From assembly GCA_030530875.1 (NCBI GenBank), contig JAUMUD010000012.1:1-56032 (forward strand): 56,032 bases of DNA. The letters are read 5' to 3'. Both the position numbers and the translations under genes were made by a program. Below the pieces are notes generated by a model. The model ran no database searches and was not told where the DNA came from. It worked only from the letters and a program-made list of their open reading frames with translations. Shown in pieces: positions 1 to 9,336 of the stretch. Within the stretch, counting starts at the first letter, position 1. Each line of letters starts with the position of its first letter. This DNA is from Corynebacterium sp. (lineage in GTDB: Bacteria; Actinomycetota; Actinomycetes; Mycobacteriales; Mycobacteriaceae).

Positions 1-3
1 TTG

Positions 4-86
4 TGGGCGAAGGGGGACTTGAACCCCCACGTCCCGAAGGACACTGGCACCTGAAGCCAGCGCGTCTGCCATTCCGCCACTCGCCC
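4..86 (-). tRNA. tRNA-Leu (anticodon CAG)
   Basis: The reverse strand folds as an 83-nt class II tRNA. The acceptor stem pairs GGGCGAG with TTCGCCC, the T-loop reads GGTTCAAGTCC, and there is a long variable arm. The anticodon stem CTGGC/GCCAG closes the loop TTCAGGT, giving anticodon CAG (Leu, CUG codons). The discriminator base is A, and CCA is not encoded. Confidence 0.93.
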
Positions 87-195
87 GAGTGGATGACGTC
101 CGTGAACGTGCTTGACTATCATATATCACGCATTCCGAAAATAACAAATCGGCAGCATGCACGGGGTGAATACCCACTTTTTAGGCAATGGGAAT

Positions 196-201
196 TATAC
201 T
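196..201 (+). promoter_or_regulatory. Candidate -10 element upstream of fhaA
   Basis: TATACT lies 38 bases before the fhaA start, in the AT-richer gap after the tRNA. No convincing -35 was seen, so this is a weak call resting on the -10 match and position. Confidence 0.35.
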
Positions 202-238
202 AGGGGGATATGTTGTGGAAAGAAGGTGAGAAGTTCCA

Positions 239-1123
239 ATGTCCCTAGGAGATTCCTTTATGGGAAAGATGGCGAAACTCGACAGTTCCCTGCAGAGGGG
301 CTTGGATAATGGCTTCGCCTTCGTCTTCGGTGGCCGTGTTGTGCCCGCCGAGCTTGAAGAGATGCTCAAGCAGGAAGCCGCAGATCACTGCGTGCGCACC
401 TACGAGGGCACCATTGAGGCACCTCATCTTTTCCGCATCGAGCTGAGCCCTAAAGACTTCAGGAACCTCAGCCAGAACCCGGCCCTGCCGCAGAACCTTG
501 CTGACCTCATGACGCGCTATATCCGCAATAAAGGGTGGACTGTTAGCAGTGCCGTGATTGTTCAGCTGGAGCTCGACGGTGGCCTCCGCACGGGCCAACT
601 CAAGCCCCATACCAGCCTTGAATCAAACCCACTCGACCAATCCGGCTTCTTTCCAGCCGATGCCGTTAATATGCCTGTCCCCACCCCCGAGGAACAACCA
701 CAGGATCTAACGGAGAACACACAGGAACCCGAGGTAGAGATGAATATTCCGCAGTCCAACAGCCACGCAGCAACGGAGTTTATTGCGGCCCAGCCAAAGG
801 CCCCACACGGTGGGCTGACCAATACGCACGGCCCAACCATCACCCTACTGCTGCAGGACGGCTCCAGCCGAACCTACCTCGTCCAGCAAGGCCGTAACCT
901 CATCGGTCGCGGCAATGACGTGGATTTCCGCCTCCCAGACACCGGTGTCTCCCGCCACCACCTCGAAATCAACTGGGACGGCCGGGACGCGGTTCTCACT
1001 GACCTCAACTCCACCAACGGAACCCTGGTCAATGACATGCCCGTGGAAAACTGGCTCCTAGCTGATGGTGATGTAATTACCATCGGACATTCATATATTG
1101 AAGTTAGAATTACTGGAAAATAA
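239..1123 (+). CDS. fhaA: FhaA, DUF3662 and FHA domain protein
   Basis: First gene of the phosphosignalling operon. Residues 1-125 form the DUF3662 domain found in FhaA. A polar linker of about 75 residues follows. The C-terminus (about 200-294) is a forkhead-associated domain with the phosphothreonine-binding pattern GRGN, VSRHH and NSTNGT. In mycobacteria FhaA is phosphorylated by PknB and binds the kinase-like domain of MurJ to restrain peptidoglycan synthesis; a matching MurJ with such a domain lies at 40075-43068. At 294 residues it is shorter than the roughly 530-residue M. tuberculosis protein, the difference being the linker. The start follows a GAAGGTGAG ribosome-binding site. Confidence 0.93.
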   Translation: MSLGDSFMGKMAKLDSSLQRGLDNGFAFVFGGRVVPAELEEMLKQEAADHCVRTYEGTIEAPHLFRIELSPKDFRNLSQNPALPQNLADLMTRYIRNKGWTVSSAVIVQLELDGGLRTGQLKPHTSLESNPLDQSGFFPADAVNMPVPTPEEQPQDLTENTQEPEVEMNIPQSNSHAATEFIAAQPKAPHGGLTNTHGPTITLLLQDGSSRTYLVQQGRNLIGRGNDVDFRLPDTGVSRHHLEINWDGRDAVLTDLNSTNGTLVNDMPVENWLLADGDVITIGHSYIEVRITGK

Positions 1124-1138
1124 GCCGAGGGATACTGC

Positions 1139-1591
1139 ATGAGCGACGCGCTACTACTCACTTTCCGCATTGGACTGCTCGTCCTGCTGTGGATTTTTAT
1201 TCTGTTGTCCCTGAATATTCTCCGCCGCGATAATAACAAGGTTGCGGGAGTAACTCGTCGCGGTGGCAAACGCCGCGCTCACGGCAAGCAGGATAAGAAC
1301 ACCACCATCCTGCAAATCATGGATGGCCCAATGATGGGTTCCTCCATGGACATCAGCGCCCTGGAAGAGGTCACCATTGGCCGCAGTCCAGATTGCACCT
1401 TCATTGTGCGCGATGATTATGCATCCTCACGCCACGCCCGCCTCTTTAAGCGCGGCAATGACTGGTTCGTCGAAGATCTCGAGAGCCGCAATGGCACCTA
1501 TGTTGGTGATTATCGCATCGACCAGCCAGAACGCGTAGGCACAGGCACAGATATTAAAATTGGCAGCACGACCCTGCGCCTGAACCCATAA
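1139..1591 (+). CDS. fhaB: FhaB, membrane-anchored FHA domain protein
   Basis: 150 residues. One transmembrane helix (about 5-26) is followed by a basic linker and a single FHA domain (about 60-148) with IGRSPDC, SSRHA and SRNGTYV, the conserved phosphothreonine pocket. The mycobacterial orthologue (FhaB/FipA) is a PknA/PknB substrate that acts at the division site. It starts 15 bases after fhaA, with GAGGG upstream, and is followed 14 bases later by pstP, so it is mid-operon. Confidence 0.93.
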   Translation: MSDALLLTFRIGLLVLLWIFILLSLNILRRDNNKVAGVTRRGGKRRAHGKQDKNTTILQIMDGPMMGSSMDISALEEVTIGRSPDCTFIVRDDYASSRHARLFKRGNDWFVEDLESRNGTYVGDYRIDQPERVGTGTDIKIGSTTLRLNP

Positions 1592-1605
1592 TTTAAGGTT
1601 TCACC

Positions 1606-3090
1606 ATGCTTAATTTTGATTTTGCAACAGCATCCGACAGAGGCCTCGTTCGCAAGAATAACGAGGATTCTGCCTACGCCGGCCCGCATCTCCTTGCGCT
1701 TGCCGACGGCATGGGCGGGCACGCCGCCGGTGAGGTTGCCTCGCAGCTGATGATCAATAGCATTAAGCAGCTCGACGGCGGTGTGGAAACCCTCCAAAGC
1801 TTCGGCGCGGATTCCGTCCTTGGCCTTATGGCCGAGGTTGCCGCCCAGGCCAATAAGGCCATTGCTGATGGCGTGCGCGAAAATCCGGACACCGACGGCA
1901 TGGGCACCACCCTTACTACCCTGCTGCTTCACTCCACCGACCAGGGCACGGAACTCGGCATGTGCCATGTGGGTGACAGCCGCGCCTACCGCGTACGCGA
2001 AGGCAAGCTTGAGCAGATCACTGTGGACGACACCTTCGTCCAGTCCCTGGTCAATGAGGGCAAGCTGGATCCTTCGGAGGTCTCCACGCACCCTCAGCGC
2101 TCCCTGATTTTGAAGGCCTATACTGGCCGCCCAGTGGAGCCAACCCTGCGCATGGTCGACGTGCGCCCAGGCGACCGCTTCCTGCTCTGCTCCGATGGTC
2201 TGAGCGACCCAGTGAGCTTCGAGACCATCCAGGAAACCCTACCAAAGGGCACCCCTGCCGATGCCGCCCGCCAGCTCATTAGCCTCGCCCTTCGTGGCGG
2301 TGGCCCTGATAATGTGACCGTGGTTGTGGCCGATGTGAAGGAAGGCGTTGTAGAAAAGCCATCGCAGCTCGCTGGCGCGATCAATGGCGATCAGCCTGAG
2401 GATCCTCGCCCGGATACTGCTGCTGGCCGCGCTGCCATGGTGCAGGTGCGCAACTCGGTGGCTGCCCGCTCCCCGCAGGCAGTCGGCGCCCCTGTGGAGC
2501 CTATCGACGAAAAAAAGTCCAAGCGTGGACTCATTATTTCTCTGTGCATTCTTGCCATTTTGGTGATTATTATCGGTGGCGCCTACCCAGCTACCAACGC
2601 CTATGCCAAAAATAAGTACTATCTGAGCACCGATTCTGGCCAGATTGTGATTATGAACGGCCTGAACCACAAGCTTGGTTCTTGGTCCTTTACCCACCTG
2701 TATCAGAAGGCCTGCCTGAATGCTTCGGGCGATATCAAGGTCATTGATGCTGATAGTGAGAACACTTCTGCCGGTTGTTCCCCATTTTCCTATTCGGATC
2801 TGAATGCTGAGGGCAGGAAGAATTTTGATTCCTCCGGCAGCTATACCTATGACGGGGTTGTGGAAAAGCTTCGAGAGCTTGGCGCCCAGACCCTGCCAAT
2901 CTGTGTGGTTCGTCAGTCCACCAATGCCCTTGATGGACATGAGACCACCCAGGGCACAAGCCCCGAGGATCTCATGACCCCAGGTGTGTCCTGCCGCATT
3001 GATCTGACCGAACCATCCGCAACCCCAAGCCCTGAGACGTCCGCTCCTGAGACCTCGACCGCTGCGGTGAGCACGGAGGTGAAGGCATGA
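1606..3090 (+). CDS. pstP: PstP, PP2C-type Ser/Thr phosphatase
   Basis: Dephosphorylates PknA, PknB and their substrates. The N-terminal PP2C domain (about 1-240) has the metal-binding motifs KNNEDS, ADGMGGH, GDSR, CSDGLSD and GGPDN. A linker leads to one transmembrane helix (about 306-328) and an extracellular domain of about 165 residues ending in a Ser/Thr/Pro-rich tail. This is the usual PstP architecture, with the catalytic domain in the cytoplasm. Its last codons overlap rodA (ATGA), which implies translational coupling. Confidence 0.95.
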   Translation: MLNFDFATASDRGLVRKNNEDSAYAGPHLLALADGMGGHAAGEVASQLMINSIKQLDGGVETLQSFGADSVLGLMAEVAAQANKAIADGVRENPDTDGMGTTLTTLLLHSTDQGTELGMCHVGDSRAYRVREGKLEQITVDDTFVQSLVNEGKLDPSEVSTHPQRSLILKAYTGRPVEPTLRMVDVRPGDRFLLCSDGLSDPVSFETIQETLPKGTPADAARQLISLALRGGGPDNVTVVVADVKEGVVEKPSQLAGAINGDQPEDPRPDTAAGRAAMVQVRNSVAARSPQAVGAPVEPIDEKKSKRGLIISLCILAILVIIIGGAYPATNAYAKNKYYLSTDSGQIVIMNGLNHKLGSWSFTHLYQKACLNASGDIKVIDADSENTSAGCSPFSYSDLNAEGRKNFDSSGSYTYDGVVEKLRELGAQTLPICVVRQSTNALDGHETTQGTSPEDLMTPGVSCRIDLTEPSATPSPETSAPETSTAAVSTEVKA

Positions 3091-4388
3091 GCGTAATGGA
3101 GCGCTTGAAAGCGCGTCGGCGTGAAGCCATTCTCCTTCTCGTAGCTGCTATCTTCGTGGCCGTCACCCTGGTGAATTTGGAAATGTCCGCCAATACGGGC
3201 TTTGACCTTCACCTGGGCCAGGTCATGATTGGTTTTGTGGTGGTCTGCTTGATTGCCCACCTGGCTTTGTGCTGGTTGGTACCGCTGGCCGACCAGATTA
3301 TCCTGCCAGTGGTGGCGGGCCTCAATGGTCTTGGCCTTATTATGATTTACCGCCTTGACCTGGACAATAACTCCAATATGGCCAGCCGTCAGGTCATGTG
3401 GTCCCTCATCGGTGTGGTGCTGATGATTCTTACCCTGGTGGTGATTAAGGACCACAGGAGCCTGAGTAAATACTCCTATATCCTTGGCCTTTTGGGTCTG
3501 ATTCTTCTAGCCCTGCCAATGGTCTGGCCAATCAAGGTGGATGCCGATGCCAATATTTGGATTAGCATCGGTAGTTTTTCCATTCAGCCTTCGGAATTCT
3601 CCAAGATTCTGCTGCTGCTCTTCTTCGCGCAGCTCCTGGTGACCAAGCGCGCACTATTTACCGTGGCGGGTTATCGCTTCCTGGGCATGGAATTCCCACG
3701 ACTTCGTGACCTTGGCCCAGTGCTGGCCGTCTGGTTTGTGGCCCTGGTGATTATGGCCGGTGAGAATGACTTCGGCCCAGCCCTGCTGCTTTTTGGCACG
3801 GTGCTTGGCATGATTTATCTTACGACGGGCCGTGCCTCCTGGCTGCTCATTGGCGTAGTTCTGGTAGCCATCGGTGGTACTGGTGTCTACCAGGTGTCCT
3901 CCAAGATCCAAGCCCGTGTGGAAAACTTCATCGACCCAATCTCCAATTACCACGGCTCCGGCTACCAGCTCTCCCAGGCCCTGTTCGGCATGAGCTGGGG
4001 TGGCATTACCGGCACTGGCCTTGGCCAGGGCTACCCATACACCGTGCCAGTTGCCCACTCGGACTTTATCCTGGCCGCCATTGGTGAGGAACTGGGCCTC
4101 ATTGGTCTTTCCGGTGTGCTGATTCTCTTCGCTATCTTCATTCAGCGTGGTATGCGCACCGCCCTTATCACCAAGGACTCCTATGGCAAGCTGGTCGCCT
4201 CCGGGCTTTCGCTTACCATGGCAATCCAGATTTTCGTCGTGGTTGGTGGTATTTCAGCCCTCATGCCAATGTCGGGTCTGACTACCCCATTCATGTCCCA
4301 GGGTGGCTCCTCCTTGATGGCGAACTACATCTTGGTCGGTATTATTCTTCGAATTTCCAATACAGCACATAAGGAGATGGTGGCATAA
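3087..4388 (+). CDS. rodA: RodA, SEDS peptidoglycan glycosyltransferase
   Basis: 433 residues, polytopic, FtsW/RodA/SpoVE family. The SEDS pattern is visible: an N-terminal series of membrane helices, then QPSEFSK, a charged loop, GENDFGPA, and near the C-terminus FILAAIGEELG and the Ser/Gly-rich MSQGGSS stretch. SEDS proteins polymerise glycan from lipid II together with a class B penicillin-binding protein, here the adjacent PbpA. The start overlaps pstP by four bases and the stop overlaps the pbpA start. Confidence 0.95.
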   Translation: MSVMERLKARRREAILLLVAAIFVAVTLVNLEMSANTGFDLHLGQVMIGFVVVCLIAHLALCWLVPLADQIILPVVAGLNGLGLIMIYRLDLDNNSNMASRQVMWSLIGVVLMILTLVVIKDHRSLSKYSYILGLLGLILLALPMVWPIKVDADANIWISIGSFSIQPSEFSKILLLLFFAQLLVTKRALFTVAGYRFLGMEFPRLRDLGPVLAVWFVALVIMAGENDFGPALLLFGTVLGMIYLTTGRASWLLIGVVLVAIGGTGVYQVSSKIQARVENFIDPISNYHGSGYQLSQALFGMSWGGITGTGLGQGYPYTVPVAHSDFILAAIGEELGLIGLSGVLILFAIFIQRGMRTALITKDSYGKLVASGLSLTMAIQIFVVVGGISALMPMSGLTTPFMSQGGSSLMANYILVGIILRISNTAHKEMVA

Positions 4389-5830
4389 TGAATCGCTCTA
4401 TTCGTTTCGCATCCATCTTTGCGCTCCTGCTGACCGTCATCCTCATTATCAACCTCACTGTGGTTATGGTCTTTAGCGAGGATAAGTACGCCAAGAATGC
4501 CTTGGACCGTCGCCAGTACTACAAGATGGCCTCCATCGCGCGTGGCTCCATTTTGGCTTCCGACGGCACCGTGCTCGCCCACTCCATTCAGGGCACCGAT
4601 GGCTTCTATTCCCGCGAATATGTAGACACCCCAATCCAGTGGGGCCCAGTTGAGGGCTTTCTCTCCGATATTTATGGCGCTGCCGGTCTTGAGCAGGGCT
4701 ATAATTCTGTCCTCGATGGTTCGGATGCTTCCCTCTTCAAGGAACACTGGATGGATACTCTGCTGGGTAAGGCCACTGCAGGCACGAACATCCAGCTGAG
4801 CCTCATTCCTTCTGTACAAAAGGTCGCCTATGAGGGCCTGGCCTCCAAGGGCTATGAGGGTGCCGTGGTGGCAATTCAGCCATCCACCGGCGCTATTCTT
4901 GCCATGGCCTCGACCCCATCCTATGACCCGGCTTTGATTTCGAATAATAATACGGCCGAGTCCACCTGGGCCCAGTACCTGGCTGATTCGGGCAGCCCGC
5001 TGCTCAACCACGCCACCCAGGATCCGCTCCCACCGGGATCCACCTTCAAGGTGATCACCACCGCAGCGGCCCTGGCTAATGGTGTCACCCCGGATACCAC
5101 GGGTACGGCGGCAAGCCAGATTACCCTGCCGGATTCCACCACTACCCTGGAAAACTATGGTGGTGAGCACTGCGGTTCGGGTTCCACTGCGACCCTGACC
5201 ACCGCCTTTGGCCTGTCCTGTAATACCTATTTCGCTGAGCTTGGTGCCAAGCTCGGTGCGGATGCCCTGAATAAGGCAGCCTCTGATTTTGGTATTTCGG
5301 ATACCTATGATCTCGGAATTCCAATGACCGCGGGTACTGTGGGTAATCTTAGCGACGCCGCCGCCCGCGCCCAGTCCTCCATCGGCCAGCGCGATGTGAC
5401 CATGTCGGTTTTGGAAAATGCCGTGGTGGCTGCAACTGTGGCCAATGGTGGCAAGCGCATGAAGCCATATATTGTGGCCAGTGTGCAGGGTGTAAAGACC
5501 ACCAGCCCAACGGAGATTAACCAGGCCATTAGTCCAGAAAATGCGAAGACCTTGACCCAGCTCATGATTACCTCGGAGAGGTGGACCTCCGGCTATGCCG
5601 GCGCGGATATTGCCTCTAAGACGGGTACTGCTGAGCATGGTGAGGATAGTCGTAATTCCAATCCACACGCCTGGTATATTGCCTTCGGCCCAAGTTCCAA
5701 TGCGGATGTGGCCGTGGCTGTGGTTGTGAAAAATGGTGGTAATCGTGGCCAGGCGGCAACCGGTGGTTCGGTGGCTGCCCCAATTGGTCGTGCTGTAATC
5801 GCTGCTGCTGAAGCGGCCCTGAAAAAGTAG
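4388..5830 (+). CDS. pbpA: PbpA, class B penicillin-binding protein
   Basis: 480 residues. An N-terminal signal anchor (about 5-27) is followed by the dimerisation domain and a transpeptidase domain. The catalytic motifs are present: SxxK as STFK near residue 218, SxN as SCN near 277, and KTGT near 411. It cross-links peptidoglycan as the partner of RodA. The start shares an A with the rodA stop (TAATG). The length and order match PbpA of the Mycobacteriales. Confidence 0.95.
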   Translation: MNRSIRFASIFALLLTVILIINLTVVMVFSEDKYAKNALDRRQYYKMASIARGSILASDGTVLAHSIQGTDGFYSREYVDTPIQWGPVEGFLSDIYGAAGLEQGYNSVLDGSDASLFKEHWMDTLLGKATAGTNIQLSLIPSVQKVAYEGLASKGYEGAVVAIQPSTGAILAMASTPSYDPALISNNNTAESTWAQYLADSGSPLLNHATQDPLPPGSTFKVITTAAALANGVTPDTTGTAASQITLPDSTTTLENYGGEHCGSGSTATLTTAFGLSCNTYFAELGAKLGADALNKAASDFGISDTYDLGIPMTAGTVGNLSDAAARAQSSIGQRDVTMSVLENAVVAATVANGGKRMKPYIVASVQGVKTTSPTEINQAISPENAKTLTQLMITSERWTSGYAGADIASKTGTAEHGEDSRNSNPHAWYIAFGPSSNADVAVAVVVKNGGNRGQAATGGSVAAPIGRAVIAAAEAALKK

Positions 5831-5838
5831 GAGTTTGA

Positions 5839-7263
5839 ATGAATCAGGAAGAACTTCAGGCTCTCATCGGGCCGGACTATAAGCTCCAATGGGTAATTGG
5901 CAATGGTGGCATGTCCACTGTGTGGCTTGCCGACGACCTTCGCTACAACCGCGCTGTGGCCATCAAGGTGCTGCGCCCAGAGTTTAGCGATAATCGCGAA
6001 TTTCTGGACCGGTTCCGCAATGAGGCCAGTGCTGCCGAAACCATCCACTCCCCAAATGTGGTGGAGACCTATGACTACCAGGAGCTAGACTCCGGCACGG
6101 GTCATTTCTGCTTTATCGCCATGGAATATATTGAAGGCGAATCTTTGGCAGATTTGCTGGAGCGCAATGGCGCAGTGCCAGAAGAAATTGCCCTGGACTA
6201 TTTGGAGCAGGCCGCTAATGGTCTGGCTGCTATTCATAATCGTGGTTTTGTGCACCGCGATATTAAGCCAGGCAATTTGATGGTGGCCAATAATGGCGTG
6301 GTCAAAATTACGGACTTTGGTATTGCCAAGGCTGCCGCTGCCGTGCCACTGACTCGCACCGGCATGGTGGTGGGTACCGCCCAATATGTTTCCCCTGAGC
6401 AGGCCCAGGGTTTGGAAGTCACATCTAGCTCGGACGTCTATTCCTTGGGTGTGGTGGGCTATGAGATGCTCACTGGGCATCGCCCATTTAGTGGGGATAG
6501 TTCGGTCTCGGTGGCTATTGCGCATATTAATGATGCCCCACCACCAATGGGCACCAATATCAGTGCCCAGGCTAGGGAACTGATTGGGATTATGCTTCGC
6601 AAGGATCCGGCTAGGCGCTATGCCACTGGCCAGGAACTTGCCCAGGCAATTTCGGCTGTACGTTTTGGTGGCCGCCCACCACAGCCAAGTAATGCTGCCC
6701 CGGTGACGGAATATATTGAACCCGCCACGCGAATCGTGCCTCCAATGAATTCCGCGTTACCGCAGAATTCATTGCCGAATGAAGCGGAAGAAGCTACAAA
6801 ATCAAACCGCAATAAGATCCTGGGATGGGTAATTGTGGTTCTGGTCGTTCTGGTGGCCGTGATCTTTGCCCTGATTAGGCTCAGCTCCGGCAAGGAAAGT
6901 AGTACCGAGAATCAGCAGATTACTGTGGTCTCCGAGACCAGCTACAGTGCCCCAAGCCAGACCACGGAGCAGCGTTTCACCAGGCCAACAGAGCCAACCC
7001 GCAGCATTGAGCGCCCACAGCGCCCAGATGATTCGGATAGGCCAAGCTCAAGCCCGGCAAGTAGCACTGCCCAAACAAGCAGCGAGATTGCCACGGTGAC
7101 TGTTACAGTAGAACCAACTACTAGCGCTTCGCTACCAACCAGGGCCGAAAGTACGACCAGCGCTGCACAACGAAGCACGGTGGCGTCGACAAGCAAGGAA
7201 AGTAGTGTGGCTAGTGCCCCAACCACTCAAGCTCATCAAACCACGGAGGGATCCAATCAATGA
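5839..7263 (+). CDS. pknA: PknA, receptor-type Ser/Thr protein kinase
   Basis: Kinase domain at residues 1-275 with the glycine loop GNGGMS, VAIKVL, catalytic loop HRDIKPGN, DFG and the APE-like SPEQ. A proline-containing juxtamembrane linker, one transmembrane helix (about 326-349) and a tail of about 125 residues rich in Ser and Thr follow; there are no PASTA repeats, which separates it from PknB. Known substrates in relatives include cell-division and cell-shape proteins. It is coupled to pknB by an ATGA overlap and begins 8 bases after pbpA. Confidence 0.94.
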   Translation: MNQEELQALIGPDYKLQWVIGNGGMSTVWLADDLRYNRAVAIKVLRPEFSDNREFLDRFRNEASAAETIHSPNVVETYDYQELDSGTGHFCFIAMEYIEGESLADLLERNGAVPEEIALDYLEQAANGLAAIHNRGFVHRDIKPGNLMVANNGVVKITDFGIAKAAAAVPLTRTGMVVGTAQYVSPEQAQGLEVTSSSDVYSLGVVGYEMLTGHRPFSGDSSVSVAIAHINDAPPPMGTNISAQARELIGIMLRKDPARRYATGQELAQAISAVRFGGRPPQPSNAAPVTEYIEPATRIVPPMNSALPQNSLPNEAEEATKSNRNKILGWVIVVLVVLVAVIFALIRLSSGKESSTENQQITVVSETSYSAPSQTTEQRFTRPTEPTRSIERPQRPDDSDRPSSSPASSTAQTSSEIATVTVTVEPTTSASLPTRAESTTSAAQRSTVASTSKESSVASAPTTQAHQTTEGSNQ

Positions 7264-9299
7264 TGCTCGCAGATCGCTTTGAATTAGGCGAAATTATTGG
7301 GCGTGGCGGTATGGCCGATGTCTATGCCGGCACGGATACCCTCATTGGGCGTGAGGTTGCGATTAAGATTATGCGTCCGGAATTGGCCCGTGACCATAAT
7401 TTTTATGAGCGCTTCCGTAAGGAGGGGCAGAATGCCGGTAAGCTGAATCATCCTGCCATTGTGCAGATTTATGATACTGGCGATACCGAGATGAATGGCA
7501 TTAAGGTGCCATATATTGTCATGGAGCGTGTCCATGGCAGGACTTTGCGTGAGATTATTCGTGAAGATGGGGTGATGACCCCGCAGAATGCTGCGCGAAT
7601 TCTGATGCCAGTGTGCGATGCGCTGCAGGCTAGCCATGATGCGGGCATTATTCACCGCGATATTAAGCCGGCCAATATTATGATCACCAACACTGGTGAT
7701 GTGAAGGTGATGGACTTTGGTATTGCCCGTGCGTTGAGTGATACGACTAGCGCGATGACGCAGACTGCGGCGGTGATTGGCACTGCACAGTATCTTTCCC
7801 CGGAGCAGGCGCGTGGTAAGAAGGCCGCCCCAAGTTCCGATGTATATGCCCTGGGCTGTGTTTTCTATGAGATGATTACGGCCAAGGCGCCATTCCAGGG
7901 TGAGACGCCTTTTGAGGTTGCCTACCAGCATGTGCATGAGGATCCGATTCGTCCTTCCGAATATATTGGTGGTTTGACCCCAACCAGTGCGACCAATGTG
8001 GACGCGGTGGTATTGACGGCTTTGGCTAAAAACCCTGAGGATCGGTATCATTCGGCCGCGGAATTTGCGGCGGACTTGGATCGTCTGAGCCGCAATGCTG
8101 TTACTGAGGCTGCGCGTATGCATCTCACCGATGCGCCGGCGGGTGCCCATGGGGCGCCTGGGGCCGATGCCTCCGCCACCGAGGTGACCACGCATTTGGA
8201 GCCGGTGCCGGCAACGGAGGTTATTAACGCAGCACCGCGTTCGGGTCGCTATTCGACTGCTACTAACGCGGCTGCGGCTGCAGGCGCGGCGAACGCGGGC
8301 GCGGTTCCTGCTGGTGGGTACAACCGCCATAATGAGCCGGTAAATTATGAGGAGCATCGTCGTTGGCCGACCTGGCTGGGCGTGCTTGTGGGTCTCGTGA
8401 TTGTCGTGGTTATTGGCGTTTTTGCCTATACGCGCTTTACGGGCAGCCCGATTGTGAGCACAAATAGGACCGCTTCGAATGTGACCATCCCAACGGTGGC
8501 AAATCTTACCGAGCAGGATGCGACGAATACTCTTCAGACCCTTGGTTTGAAGGTCAATGTCACCCAGCAGTCCAGTGCCACTGTGGCCAAGGGCAATGTC
8601 ATTAGTGTCAGCCCGGATACGGGATCATCCGTGCCGGCAAATAGCACCGTGACCTTGACTGTGTCCACGGGCCGTGAGGTTACTGAGGTTCCTGACTTGA
8701 GCGGCAAGACCACCGCCGAAGCCCAGCAGATTTTGTCGGATGCGGGGTTGAGCTTGGATACGTCGGTACGCCAAGATAGCTCGGACACCGTGGAAGCTGG
8801 AAAGATTATGGAGCAGAGCCCAACCAGTGGCTCGCAGGTATCCAAGGGCAGCAAGGTGACTGTGACGGTGTCCACGGGTGTGAGCACCGTGCGTGTGCCG
8901 GTGATTAGTGGTCTGCAGTGGAGTCAGGCGCAGGGTAATCTGACCAGCCTGGGTATTAATCCGACTGTTCAGTATGTGGATAATACTGCAGCCTCGGGCA
9001 CGGTGATTAGCGTGACCGGTGAAGGTACTACGGTGCCAAAGGACGCCCAGATTGTGGTTCAGGTTTCGCGCGGAAATATGATTTCCATGCCGAATATCAC
9101 TGGTATGACCACAACCCAGGCGCTTTCGGTTCTGCGCAGTGCCGGCTGGCAGGGCACAGAGTCGAACCTGGTAGTCACTCAGGTCACCACCCCAAGTCTG
9201 CTGGACCAAGGTCATATTCAGGGCCAAAGCCCAGCACAGGGCGAGAATATTCTCGTCAATGGGTCGGTGAATGTAAATGTCTACACCTTCGGGTTCTAG
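7260..9299 (+). CDS. pknB: PknB, PASTA-domain Ser/Thr protein kinase
   Basis: Kinase domain at residues 1-275 (GRGGMADVY, HRDIKPAN, DFG, SPEQARG), an Ala-rich juxtamembrane region, a transmembrane helix (about 371-393) and four extracellular PASTA repeats starting near residues 407, 471, 541 and 604. PASTA repeats sense muropeptides or lipid II. PknB controls FhaA, CwlM and MurJ in relatives, and all three are encoded in this window. A second ATG one codon inside may be the real start. The gene closes the operon ahead of a strong terminator. Confidence 0.95.
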   Translation: MMLADRFELGEIIGRGGMADVYAGTDTLIGREVAIKIMRPELARDHNFYERFRKEGQNAGKLNHPAIVQIYDTGDTEMNGIKVPYIVMERVHGRTLREIIREDGVMTPQNAARILMPVCDALQASHDAGIIHRDIKPANIMITNTGDVKVMDFGIARALSDTTSAMTQTAAVIGTAQYLSPEQARGKKAAPSSDVYALGCVFYEMITAKAPFQGETPFEVAYQHVHEDPIRPSEYIGGLTPTSATNVDAVVLTALAKNPEDRYHSAAEFAADLDRLSRNAVTEAARMHLTDAPAGAHGAPGADASATEVTTHLEPVPATEVINAAPRSGRYSTATNAAAAAGAANAGAVPAGGYNRHNEPVNYEEHRRWPTWLGVLVGLVIVVVIGVFAYTRFTGSPIVSTNRTASNVTIPTVANLTEQDATNTLQTLGLKVNVTQQSSATVAKGNVISVSPDTGSSVPANSTVTLTVSTGREVTEVPDLSGKTTAEAQQILSDAGLSLDTSVRQDSSDTVEAGKIMEQSPTSGSQVSKGSKVTVTVSTGVSTVRVPVISGLQWSQAQGNLTSLGINPTVQYVDNTAASGTVISVTGEGTTVPKDAQIVVQVSRGNMISMPNITGMTTTQALSVLRSAGWQGTESNLVVTQVTTPSLLDQGHIQGQSPAQGENILVNGSVNVNVYTFGF

Positions 9300-9306
9300 A
9301 TGAGTT

Positions 9307-9336
9307 GGAGGATTCCTTCGGGGGTCCTCCTTTTTT
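9307..9336 (+). terminator. Terminator of the fhaA-pknB operon
   Basis: A perfect 10-bp stem (GGAGGATTCC with GGGGTCCTCC, two G-T pairs) capped by the stable TTCG tetraloop and followed by six T. It sits 8 bases after the pknB stop. Its T-run overlaps the stop codon of the convergent gene. Confidence 0.92.
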